A DNA stretch of 64,000 bases from Deltaproteobacteria bacterium (GTDB lineage Bacteria > Desulfobacterota > DSM-4660 > Desulfatiglandales > HGW-15), in NCBI GenBank assembly GCA_016931115.1, contig JAFGFM010000092.1, positions 18,703-82,702 of the forward strand, in the 5' to 3' direction. Of the stretch, positions 8,750 to 18,236 are shown in pieces. Below the pieces are notes generated by a model. That model was not told the DNA's origin, made no database searches, and saw nothing but the letters and a program-made list of their open reading frames with translations. The stretch's first letter is position 1; each line of letters begins with the position of its first letter. The position numbers and the translations under genes were made by a program.

Positions 8750-10804
8750 TTATTCAACTCCCAATGCCTTAAATACCGCGTCTTTTGGGTCTGCATAAAA
8801 GCTTGTTTGAAATTTAGCGAAGAGCTCACCCGGTATACTTGGTATGCCTCCCACACTTGCCATTGGGAGTAATATCCTTTTTGCCCCAGAGTCAAAAGCC
8901 ACCTGAAGTGTTTCAGCCAGGTTTTGAACCGGTACAATGTTACCCCCCAGGCTCATACTCCCAAGCACTGCTATTTGAGATTGAACTGATTTAGCCATTA
9001 ATGAGGAACAAAGAGCTACAAAGGCAGCGAGGGTCATTGCATTTGTCGGCCCGGTATTGTGGAGTTCAACAACATGAAGATGGTAATTATGATCTCCTGT
9101 TTTTGCTGATGCACTTATACCTGATGCGTTTGCCTTAAAATAATCAAACCCCACCTTAACCGCTTCCTTTGCAGAGCTTACACTGCCGAAACCTGATAAT
9201 GTCAATGACCCATTGCCCGGTGTTATCTGAGTTTCCAGCCTGTATAAACCTAGATGGTTGCTATTCCCTGTTGCCACTGTATGTAATACTCCGGGGTTTA
9301 ATGGCCCTGCCGGAATTAGCGAACTGCCTCCCTGTTCAGGCACGCTGATGAATTTCTCTTCCATATTCTCCTGGTCAATGTAAGAGAAATGCACATCATA
9401 AAATTCCATACCACCTATTTTTTTAAGCTGTTCTTTAACCCGCCGTCGTGTCTCCAGCGCATATTCGAGGCAGCGCCTGACAGCATCCTTATCATAATCT
9501 TCACCTGGATAAAGCAGTTTTAAAAGCCCTGAGACCGTGTGTTTTACTGCGATTGTATCCCTTTGGTTCAGATCCCGTCCCAGCTTGAAATATCTGTTTA
9601 TAGCATCAGCAAAATTTCTCTTACGCATCTCCCTCAGATATTCTGCGAGGTAATCTACTATAAGCCCATATTGATTGGTGAAAAATTCAGGTCTCATTTT
9701 AGGGATTTCCCAGCCTGGGATATAGGCATGAAACCTGTCAAAAAAAGCTGAATCAATCATTGCTTCAGGGAAAGGCGCTAACAGGTGACTTGTTTTTACC
9801 AGCGTGTCCACAGGCTGATTAAGGTTACCGACAAATACCATTGAGGCATAGGCATTTACCATTTCACGGCCACGGGCAAAGGAGCCTGAAGCCATGTAAT
9901 CCTTCATTATCTGTACACCATCATTTTCTTTAAATGAAATGCCGGCCACTTCATCAAAAGCAACAACATCCCAGAGACCTACAAGCCCTACAGTCCGGTT
10001 ACTCAGGTTATAAAAAAGATTTGCTACAGTTGTTTTTCCTCCTGAAATCAGGATGCTGTTTGGACTTATCTCCTTATATATATGACTCTTACCTGTGCCA
10101 CGCGGCCCAAGTTCGCAGACGTTAAAATTATTTTCCACAAGAGGAATAAGGCGCGTAAGAAGATGCCACTTTACCCGCTCTGAAAACTGGGTAGGCTCAA
10201 GCCCTGATGAACGTAAAAGTACATCCAGCCACTGAGATTCATTAAAATTTTTCCTTCCTTCAAAGAGTTCATTCATATCCATATTTGGCATCTTGATCGG
10301 CTTCAGGTCCCTTATTAAAAATGGAGATCCTTTCTGTCCTTCCTCATAGAAGTATTCCATTGTGATAATAGACCATATCCCACCAGCCAGGAGTTTTTCA
10401 TACTGCCTTACAACATTCGTGGCTATCTCTACACCCTTTGTGCCAAGGTTTGAAAGCAGTGCCTCATATACATCTCTTTTCTCATTCAGTTTTACAGTAG
10501 CCTTATCAATAATTTTAAGAGTCCCGCGTTCCCTGATGATGGATTTTACCTTTTCAGCTTCATCAGGTCGCACATAGTTCTCTGCAAGTATCCGTTTAAC
10601 AGTTTTTAAACCATCCTGGATTATTGATTCATCATTCGATGCACAGTGTTGCCCTAGAAGGTATTCAAGAACGTATACCGGCACATTTGCGCCTTCCTTA
10701 ACAAGCTTTGTCAGGTCTTTTCTTACTACTCTACCTGCAAAATATTTGTTAAGAAGATCATCCAGGCTGCTGTCCATTACCATTGTTTCATTATTGGAAG
10801 TCAT
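8750..10804 (-). CDS. brxL: BrxL, BREX Lon-like AAA+ protein
   Basis: N-terminal ...YVLEYLLGQHC, central GPRGTGKSHIYKE, C-terminal Lon protease-like domain (GPTNAMTLAAFVALCSSLM...GSMSLGGNIVPVQNLAETLQVA). Confidence 0.92.
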   Translation of the reverse strand: MTSNNETMVMDSSLDDLLNKYFAGRVVRKDLTKLVKEGANVPVYVLEYLLGQHCASNDESIIQDGLKTVKRILAENYVRPDEAEKVKSIIRERGTLKIIDKATVKLNEKRDVYEALLSNLGTKGVEIATNVVRQYEKLLAGGIWSIITMEYFYEEGQKGSPFLIRDLKPIKMPNMDMNELFEGRKNFNESQWLDVLLRSSGLEPTQFSERVKWHLLTRLIPLVENNFNVCELGPRGTGKSHIYKEISPNSILISGGKTTVANLFYNLSNRTVGLVGLWDVVAFDEVAGISFKENDGVQIMKDYMASGSFARGREMVNAYASMVFVGNLNQPVDTLVKTSHLLAPFPEAMIDSAFFDRFHAYIPGWEIPKMRPEFFTNQYGLIVDYLAEYLREMRKRNFADAINRYFKLGRDLNQRDTIAVKHTVSGLLKLLYPGEDYDKDAVRRCLEYALETRRRVKEQLKKIGGMEFYDVHFSYIDQENMEEKFISVPEQGGSSLIPAGPLNPGVLHTVATGNSNHLGLYRLETQITPGNGSLTLSGFGSVSSAKEAVKVGFDYFKANASGISASAKTGDHNYHLHVVELHNTGPTNAMTLAAFVALCSSLMAKSVQSQIAVLGSMSLGGNIVPVQNLAETLQVAFDSGAKRILLPMASVGGIPSIPGELFAKFQTSFYADPKDAVFKALGVE

Positions 10805-13430
10805 CGTTAAATGCCCTGTCTATTATGATGTTTCTACTCTCCTGCTCAATGCCTGTCTCGGCATCTCTCAGGATAAGACGATACTGCCTGTTTTTATCAT
10901 ACTTTCGGTTCTGCAGAACAAGCATTACTGTCTTTTTACGATCATCTATCTTATCTGACACGCTTTCAAACTTTACTGATTCGATATTTGTGACCGGCTC
11001 CTCAGCGTCATAGATCGCGATTTTTAAGGTAACCGGTTTTACCCTGTCGCTTACCGACTCCATCTGAATAATGTCAAATTTGTGTCTTGATGTTGTAATC
11101 TTATGGATTGTGCCAAGGACATGAACTGTTACAGGCTTTACCTTTGTTTTATCAACTGATTTATCCTTAATATGCCGAACAGTTATAACTGGGACAACAA
11201 CTTCCTGGGGCATTGCTCCCCCATGAATAAACCTTGCCCCTCCAACAAAATGGAAGCGGTTTAACCCCTTTGGTATCCAGAACTCCATTCCACCTTCAGC
11301 GCCTGCGGTTATAGCTGTTGATCCATGCCATACCGTGTCATTATCTCCAAGTTCATAACCAACAAGGTAACGTTTTTTGGCATTGATAACCCTCAAAGGC
11401 TTCTCAATAATAGTTGTTTTTTCAGGTTCACCGGGGTCTGTTTCAGTATATAAAAAGCCGTGGTCAGAAGTTATGATAACATGGTTTCCATTCAGGTTAT
11501 TGATAACATGTGAGACAAGCCCTGCCAGTTCATTTATTGTCTGTCTAACAGCACTGAATGTCTTTCCTTCGCTTGTAGCCTTATCCCCTGTTTCATCAAT
11601 AACATTATGATAAATATATATGATTCTTTTATCTTTTATAAGCTCCCGCCCCTCTTCCTTTTTCATCTCAATAAGTTCAGAAGCCCTTACAGCTATTCCA
11701 TCCACTGAAGCAAGTATCTGGTTTCGCTGTTCAAACCAAGCACATGCCTTTTCATCAACAAAAATCTCCCCATTTTCTTTATACTTCAGTTTTGTATGTG
11801 GCAATAAGGCAGCCATTCCCAGGGCGGTGTAAGAAGGGAGAACCCCGAGCATTGAACTTATTTCTGCTTCAAATCGATATTTCCCATTCAATTCGATTTT
11901 AAGTTCATCCGCCGCCTCATACCGAAGGGCATCACTTATAATGACAAAGCTTCGCCTTCTTTCCGCCTCAGCCAGTCTGGATTCCACATGTTTATTGAAG
12001 AACTCTGTTTGATTAATGACACCATTGACCTTCCATGTTGATAAAAGTCTATGGCTGCCTTTCGGATCAACCATCTTTCCCCAAGCCGCGGCAAGACCCT
12101 GAAGAAACCAGTTTACATAGCAGGCATCCATATATTCCTTCAGATTTTTAAGCACATCCCAGCTCAAGGTTTCAATCACATCTGTCTGTTCACAGAACTG
12201 CCTGTAGAGTTGATCAAACAGATACAGGTTATTTTCATAGGCCTTATATCCATCCTCTGTAGTCTCAAAATCAATCCCATTTGAATATTGCCTTTTAAGT
12301 GCTAAAAATTCCGCGGTCTTTAAAATTGCCTCATACACGGAGTAAAAGCCTTTTCTTGGTGTGTAAACAGATGAAGGGATATTACATGATGCCCAGTGTC
12401 CGGCCTGTCTATGTCTCACGATTGACTTTATGTCTTCTATCTTTATGAGATCAGGATCTAATATGACCCTGTCTCTTAATGACTTGGCAATATGCTTTTC
12501 CAACACCTGGAATGTCATAACATCCATCAGGTCTTCCAACTCTCTCTCATAGACCTGATCTTCAAGCCTAAAAAAATCTGCCACTATGCCGGACAGGCAG
12601 TCATAACTTATTCCTTTTGTAGTGCTATCCCTCCACTGTGCAAGGCAGACAACTGCATTATTCCTTCCTGCCTGCGGTAAAACCAGGTGACTCAATGAAA
12701 CTGGGATAATGCCCCTGCAATGTTGCGCAAAGTCTGTCACCATCAAACGTATCAGAAAATTTTTCAGGCATGGAGTTTCTTCAGAATACCCGAACATGGT
12801 TTTGGCCATCTGCCAGAACGCTTTATCCAGATCGAATTTTTCGACATTTGTCCAGGTTTCCGGAGGTGTATCAAGATCAACCTCAGCGGAATTATTTACC
12901 TCGGTGTATGAATGGAATATGGTGCGTATGATATTAAACCATTCATCATGTTCAGCCTTTGCCACCACTGAGATCATTTTGCGATCAAGATCAATATCGT
13001 CATCATCAGGGGATGTAATCTGTATGAGTTTCTGTAGCCTGTGTTTATTATCAAAAAATTTTCTGCGTGATGCTATATGGTCTCTCAGATGTTGTTTGGT
13101 GAGTTTTAGCTGGTCAAGTATAATAGACGCCCTGTCCGCCCTGAAACTCCGGCTGTAAAGCCTGATATCCAGAAGCCAGTCATCTTCAAAATCCGGTTCT
13201 TCAGCGGTAGAATAAATAATATACCTGCCGACAGAGTCTTCATGCTCAAGCAGTACCTTTGTTTTGAAAGAACCCTCCTGGTCGACCTTGATTACCCTAA
13301 CACCTTCAGGAAGTTCAAGAAGAGAGAGTATTATAGCAAACTCATTGTCAGGGTCATTCCAGAAGACAATGCGATGGCCTTCTTCATCAAAGATTCGAGC
13401 CAGGGCTTTTTCTATTTGTGTATTATCCAT
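10791..13430 (-). CDS. pglZ: PglZ, BREX alkaline phosphatase-like protein
   Basis: RIVFWNDPDNEF N-terminus; VIISDALRYEAADEL; VIITSDHGFLYTE; adjacency to brxL and pglX. Confidence 0.93.
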   Translation of the reverse strand: MDNTQIEKALARIFDEEGHRIVFWNDPDNEFAIILSLLELPEGVRVIKVDQEGSFKTKVLLEHEDSVGRYIIYSTAEEPDFEDDWLLDIRLYSRSFRADRASIILDQLKLTKQHLRDHIASRRKFFDNKHRLQKLIQITSPDDDDIDLDRKMISVVAKAEHDEWFNIIRTIFHSYTEVNNSAEVDLDTPPETWTNVEKFDLDKAFWQMAKTMFGYSEETPCLKNFLIRLMVTDFAQHCRGIIPVSLSHLVLPQAGRNNAVVCLAQWRDSTTKGISYDCLSGIVADFFRLEDQVYERELEDLMDVMTFQVLEKHIAKSLRDRVILDPDLIKIEDIKSIVRHRQAGHWASCNIPSSVYTPRKGFYSVYEAILKTAEFLALKRQYSNGIDFETTEDGYKAYENNLYLFDQLYRQFCEQTDVIETLSWDVLKNLKEYMDACYVNWFLQGLAAAWGKMVDPKGSHRLLSTWKVNGVINQTEFFNKHVESRLAEAERRRSFVIISDALRYEAADELKIELNGKYRFEAEISSMLGVLPSYTALGMAALLPHTKLKYKENGEIFVDEKACAWFEQRNQILASVDGIAVRASELIEMKKEEGRELIKDKRIIYIYHNVIDETGDKATSEGKTFSAVRQTINELAGLVSHVINNLNGNHVIITSDHGFLYTETDPGEPEKTTIIEKPLRVINAKKRYLVGYELGDNDTVWHGSTAITAGAEGGMEFWIPKGLNRFHFVGGARFIHGGAMPQEVVVPVITVRHIKDKSVDKTKVKPVTVHVLGTIHKITTSRHKFDIIQMESVSDRVKPVTLKIAIYDAEEPVTNIESVKFESVSDKIDDRKKTVMLVLQNRKYDKNRQYRLILRDAETGIEQESRNIIIDRAFNDDFQ

Positions 13431-13446
13431 TTTAAATACCGCTTTT

Positions 13447-13475
13447 AACCACGAATTACACGAAACACACGAATG
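13447..13475 (+). repeat. AACCACGAATTACACGAAACACACGAATG short interspersed repeat between pglX and pglZ
   Basis: Direct reading; related copy in pglX at 17281-17316. Confidence 0.65.
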
Positions 13476-14333
13476 TTAAATAAAAACAAAACATATTTTT
13501 TCTCTTTTAATTCATGAATTACTCATCAGTTTTTCCTGTTACAGCCTTTACCTCTGCAAGCAGGTCACCGAATTTTGCGTAATTGACCTTAACCCCATCA
13601 TCCAGATCAAGGCTTATCCTCATGTCTGCAAAATGATGCAACTTTTCATCAAAGGCCTGAAGTTCCACCCTCTGTTTTACAAGCTTCTGCTTTTCCTTTT
13701 CCAGCTTTCGTTTGAAGGCGGTAGAAGAGGCCGCTTCAATATCGCCTTCCAGTTGATCTATCCGGGCATTGATTTTACCCTGTAAAGGGATGACATACTC
13801 TGTCCGTATCCTGGCGAGTGTACTCTCATTATACCTGTGCAGATAGACAAGACATTGAAATGCCCGCTCTTTACCACTTGTAAAAAGCCAGTATATAGGC
13901 CGCTTTTTGTACATAGTCAGGTGATGTTTATAAAATCCCGTGCTCATATGCCGCCTTAAAGTCTCCCTGGCAGTTTCATCCTGCTTTGGTTCAAGTGCGT
14001 CTGCAATAAAGCGTAAGTTTTCTTCCAGGTACGCCTTTGGCCATGCAATACTAATAAATTCTATGAACCGGTTAACCGCGTCATCATTAAACCAGTCAAT
14101 GTCAGTTATAGGTATAATGCCATCTTCATCAGGAAAGAATCTTGGTTCGGACGAATTATTCCGGTGTTTTTCCTGATAGATCTTATCAAAATCCACATTA
14201 CCACTATTAGCATAGATAAGCCCAGGCGCATCCATAGAATACCTACCCATTATACATCCGACTGTGTATGATATCAGCTCCTTCATGGTGTCTGCCAGCA
14301 GCCTGGCCTCCAGATCATCGTCCACTGGAAACT

Positions 14334-14367
14334 CTCTGGTCCCTGGCCCCTGGTCCCTAGCCCCTGA
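14334..14367 (-). repeat. Short CAGGG-type repeat in frame within pglX
   Basis: Coding-strand TCAGGGGCTAGGGACCAGGGGCCAGGGACCAGAG encodes SGARDQGPGTRE; same motif family as the IVP cassette ends. Confidence 0.65.
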
Positions 14368-16352
14368 AGAAAGCACCACTTTCTTTCCGTAGCGATAATA
14401 TGGATTACACGTAAGGGTTATTTCATTAAGCCGCACCTCGGGCGTTAGTTCATCCTGTAGATTATAGGCTACGATAAAGACGCGGTTATTCTCTTCCTCT
14501 AGTCTCTTCATTTCCAGCGTAACCTCCCGCCAATGCATATGGAGCATCTGGTAAGAGGCTACTAGAGTTGACTGAGGGCAATCGGATTTAATCAATGGAT
14601 GATAGGAAAAGCCCCAAGAAGTCTCGTATGAATCCCAAACTTTATGTGTAATGTTTTCGGCCTTAGAAGCTAATGAAATTATTTTTTCTTCAGAACACCA
14701 TAATAGAGGCATATTACTAACATTTCCTGGATTGTTTGCAACGGTTGGATTAATTACAAGCATCAAATAATGAACCAATTTACTATTCATGAATCCTAAC
14801 AAGTATTTTAGCTTCGAATCATCAGATTCTGGTATTGTAGGGCCATTAACATTTAGTACACTACCACATGGAAGATAACGTACATTGAACGTTGTCATGT
14901 TTAACAAAGTCCACGTTATTCCTGGTTTAAAAAAGTATTCATAATTGAATACTCGTCTACTCCATGATTTTGTATTTGGATCTCTTGGATTGTTAACAAC
15001 CCAATGCTTGATCTCAACACCATCATTTTCCCAATTTATAACTTGGTTACAATGACCAAACCACCGATCTCCAATACCACCCTTATTGTATGGGAACCAT
15101 TTTTTACTGGATGTTTTCGCATCTAGACTCGAACTGCACCCAGGTTCAAACTTATCAAGCGAAGGTTCATACCACTGACGTAAAAATCTTGCATCATCGC
15201 CTGTTGTCATTCCAGTTTTTGGAGAAAATTGTTTGCCAAGAGTGCCACTATTTTTAAATAAATTAAGAATACTCATACCAAGCCAATATGCAATTGGATA
15301 TCCAGGAATATTCAAATATTCACTTTGCTTGAAAGTGAAATGGCCATGTTTGCGATCTAAGAATAATTTTTCAATCAAGTCTGGGGACCTAACTTCAACC
15401 AGTTTTTCGAATAATCGGCGATATACAGCTATTGAACTATCTCTTGGTGTATTGTTTAGAAATACAAATGCAACCGTTCCAAAATCTGACCCAAAAATTC
15501 CTCGTCCAAGATGGATTAAAGAAGAGAAAGATTGTGATTTTATTAGTTTAAGGCGAAGCTTCTCAAATGAAGATAAAAACATCCAAGAAGGAAGGTTAAT
15601 CATCCCCCAAAAACCACCAGAAGTCGTCAGTTCTGTGGCTCTTTCCATAAAGCATGCTAATAGATCAGCTTTGCTATCTGAATAATTTATTTTCAACCAA
15701 GCTCCTAGATTAGCATTCATACCACCACTCCCCATATAGGGTGGATTAGTAATTACTACATGGTATTTGGGGCAAAGATAATCAGACTGTTTAAGTACTT
15801 TAATTACCTTATTATGGGTTTTTGAAAGGAAAAGATCTCCAGCAATACCCTTTACCTTAAGGCGGGTCGCAATACCTTCGATATCCTTCAGGGCTGGTTG
15901 TATTAAGGAGCCAAAATTATCTGCCTCTTCAAACTGGCGCAATGTCGTCTGGAACTGGGTTGTAAAAAGGTCTCTGCCAACCTTGTCCATATATGTTTCT
16001 ATCTCATCTTCTGAGAATTTTACATTTTCTAACACACATATATTTGGTTCGATGGGTTTAAAATCTGAATTTCTTCTCTGAATAAAACGCCTGTCTCTTT
16101 CACGCGCTTTCATGATAAGGGAGAAGGCAGCCAGTTCTCCGGCACGTTCGTCTATTTCAATACCATAGAGATTATTTTCAAAAATCTTCTGCGGAATTTC
16201 ATTGGCTTTATAACCCATTTCTTCATAAATGGAATACAAAAGATCAAAGGCATAGACTAGCATGTGGCCGCTTCCGCAGGCGGGATCACAAATTTTGATA
16301 TCCTCGGGTCTTTTGATGCGGAGGAAGTCCTCTTCGCTTGTAGTTGCGGAGG

Positions 16353-16775
16353 AGTTAGGGGTTAGGGGACAGGGGTTAGTCTTGATCTGAGAGCTCCCAG
16401 CATTTTGGAGATTTCTTTGAGTAGGGAGAGCATTTCCTGCGTTTGTTTCAGAGCAATATATTGCAGCCGCTGGGCGATTAGAATTTGCGTTTCCACTTCT
16501 GCCTTGGAGCCCTGTGCTATCGATAGAAAGTTCCTGAACTCCGCTGTCGAGTTGCGAGCGTGTCCCTCCGCTATATTGGATGGAATTGACACTGCCGCCC
16601 TGCGAATTTGATTGGTCAAACCGTAAAGCTCCTCCTTGGGAAACTTCTTGGTTGCTTGATATACAATCTCCACGAGATCCATTGCTTTCTGCCAAACGAT
16701 CAGATCCTGATAACTCTTCACTTCCATTATTGCCTCCGATTGTTTTACTAACCCCTGATTCCTGATCCCTGAAGT
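16353..16775 (-). mobile_element. Putative IVP-type insertion cassette inside pglX
   Basis: Interrupts an otherwise continuous PglX; perfect 11-bp inverted repeat CAGGGGTTAGT (16370-16380) / ACTAACCCCTG (16747-16757) within longer imperfect CAGGG-rich arms. Confidence 0.75.
16362..16727 (-). CDS. Four-helix bundle protein (23S rRNA intervening-sequence protein / Avd-like family)
   Basis: MEVKSYQDLIVWQKAMDLVEIVYQATKKFPKEELYGLTNQIRRAAVSIPSNIAEGHARNSTAEFRNFLSIAQGSKAEVETQILIAQRL; own SD in ATCGGAGGCAATAATG. Confidence 0.93.
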   Translation of the reverse strand: MEVKSYQDLIVWQKAMDLVEIVYQATKKFPKEELYGLTNQIRRAAVSIPSNIAEGHARNSTAEFRNFLSIAQGSKAEVETQILIAQRLQYIALKQTQEMLSLLKEISKMLGALRSRLTPVP

Positions 16776-17280
16776 ATCTGGTCGAATATAATACTCCATA
16801 CGGTCAATCAATCGGGAATTCGGCCGATTGAGCATCCAGAGCCGTCCCAAAGAATTCTCAACCAGATACTTCACTATCCAGTGTGGTGTAAAAAGCTGAG
16901 TGGCGGCAGGGATATTTTCAGGAGTTATTTTCATATTATTCTTCAGTCCCTCAAAAACTGCATCCTTCTTCTCTGAAATATAAAACTGGTATAACCAGCC
17001 TATTATCTCAACCTCCTGCCAGTCATCTTCAGGGATCTCACTCACAAGCCTTCTTATCATGGAGTCGGAATGTAGGAGATTATCTGGCAGTAAAAGCTCT
17101 GTCTCATCATTTACCTTTTCAAACAAGAATGGCATGGCATCATTCAGGGCGTTGCACTGGGCTATAAGAAGCATTTTATACAGCTCTGCTTCCTTTGACC
17201 CCTCCATCTTTAATTCAATAACCTTTTCCCTGTCCAGCCCCGGTAGATCCACATGCTCCGCATGTTTTAAGATATCAGGA

Positions 17281-17316
17281 ATATTATTCGTATCATTCGT
17301 GTTATCTGTGGTTGAA
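17281..17316 (-). repeat. Short AACCACnnATnACACGAA-type repeat in frame within pglX
   Basis: Coding-strand CAACCACAGATAACACGAATGATACGAATAATAT encodes STTDNTNDTNNI; resembles 13447-13475. Confidence 0.65.
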
Positions 17317-17645
17317 AGGACTCTGTAGCCATGCTCCAGAAACCCATGAATCTCCATATACCGGATAGCCACAAACCGGTTAAACCAGGTATAAGCCATG
17401 GCCTCCATTACCTGATCAAAACCTTTATTCTTTATCCTCTCTTCAAGCTTTTTGCGTTTTGATGCAACACAAATGGGAAATGGCTTATCACCTATAATGG
17501 CAATATCGCCCTTTTCAATAACTGGAGTAATATTTTCTTTCGTAAGGCCGTAATATGCCGCTCGGTCTGTTATGGCCTGTATAAATTCACGACGTGCCCT
17601 GGGGGCATATGATTTGAGTTTATTTCTGTTCATATGCTATTTGGA

Positions 17646-18236
17646 TTATCCCATCAACTTTTTAACAAGTCTATAAACAGTTGAACCATTTGTCCTGGGC
17701 CAGTCTTCACATGGAGGAGTATCCTTGGCCTCTGCTCGATCGATTGCATCCTGTATGCCCGGTTGAATTTTATGCACTTCCAGATGCCCCTTTTCAAATT
17801 GCGGCAGATGCCGTTTAAGCCGTTGTGTGCAATCCTTTGACCCGGATACCCCCTTTCCATCTTCAAAATGGAGTAAGAGCCAATATTCAAACTGGGGATT
17901 ACTTACTGAAAGGTTATAGTGCGACACTCCGCAACCGAGGAATACTTCTTCCAATTGTTCTTCATCCCACTGATCCCGATCTATAACCAGCCATACCTCA
18001 TCCTCTTTTTTAAGCCCTTTTTCATCTACGAATTTCTTTGCTCTTCTAAGGGTATGCAGAGGAGAACTTTTATGTTTTATGGCCGGAAGCAGTTTTATGT
18101 GTATTGTGGTTTGAAGACTATTGAATATTCCAAAATATATAGGCTCTGTTCTTGCTCCTTCCGTTGCAATAAGAAAAAGCTTGCGATAATGAAGAGCAGC
18201 TTTTGGTCGTTTGAAAATCCGCTTTCTACCTGGCAT
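17646..18236 (-). CDS. RloB-like protein (AbiLii-like, Toprim-type fold expected)
   Basis: KLFLIATEGARTEPIYFGIF...VWLVIDRDQWDEEQLEEVF...NPQFEYWLLLHFEDG motifs; directly downstream of an AAA15 ATPase. Confidence 0.85.
   Translation of the reverse strand: MPGRKRIFKRPKAALHYRKLFLIATEGARTEPIYFGIFNSLQTTIHIKLLPAIKHKSSPLHTLRRAKKFVDEKGLKKEDEVWLVIDRDQWDEEQLEEVFLGCGVSHYNLSVSNPQFEYWLLLHFEDGKGVSGSKDCTQRLKRHLPQFEKGHLEVHKIQPGIQDAIDRAEAKDTPPCEDWPRTNGSTVYRLVKKLMG

Larger units (their letters stand above)
13519..17633 (-). pseudogene. pglX: PglX, BREX adenine-specific DNA methyltransferase, split by an inserted IVP cassette and frameshifted
   Basis: N-terminal region (MNRNKLKSYAPRARREFI...RLIDRMEYYIRPD) ends in ORF 16362-17633. 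Motif I (ICDPACGSGHMLVYAFD) and NPPY (VVITNPPYMGSG) are in ORF 13519-16695, a different frame. Confidence 0.9.

Noticed and set aside
12709-13158. 149-aa plus-strand ORF opposite pglZ
   Set aside because: Antisense shadow ORF without motif or RBS
16341-16695. N-terminal ~120 aa of ORF 13519-16695 (MAESNGSRGDCISSNQEV...) as real protein
   Set aside because: It is an out-of-frame reading of the IVP gene with a TTG start and no evident SD
16339-16775. Group I/II intron or intein explanation for the pglX interruption
   Set aside because: The insert is only ~0.43 kb, encodes no reverse transcriptase, maturase or homing endonuclease, and the reading frame changes, which excludes an intein
16362-17633. 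Treating the supplied ORF as a genuine PglX-IVP fusion protein
   Set aside because: The four-helix protein has its own SD and ATG, and the read-through linker (TSGIRNQGLVKQSEAI) is just the translated repeat arm; a fusion is possible but not favoured
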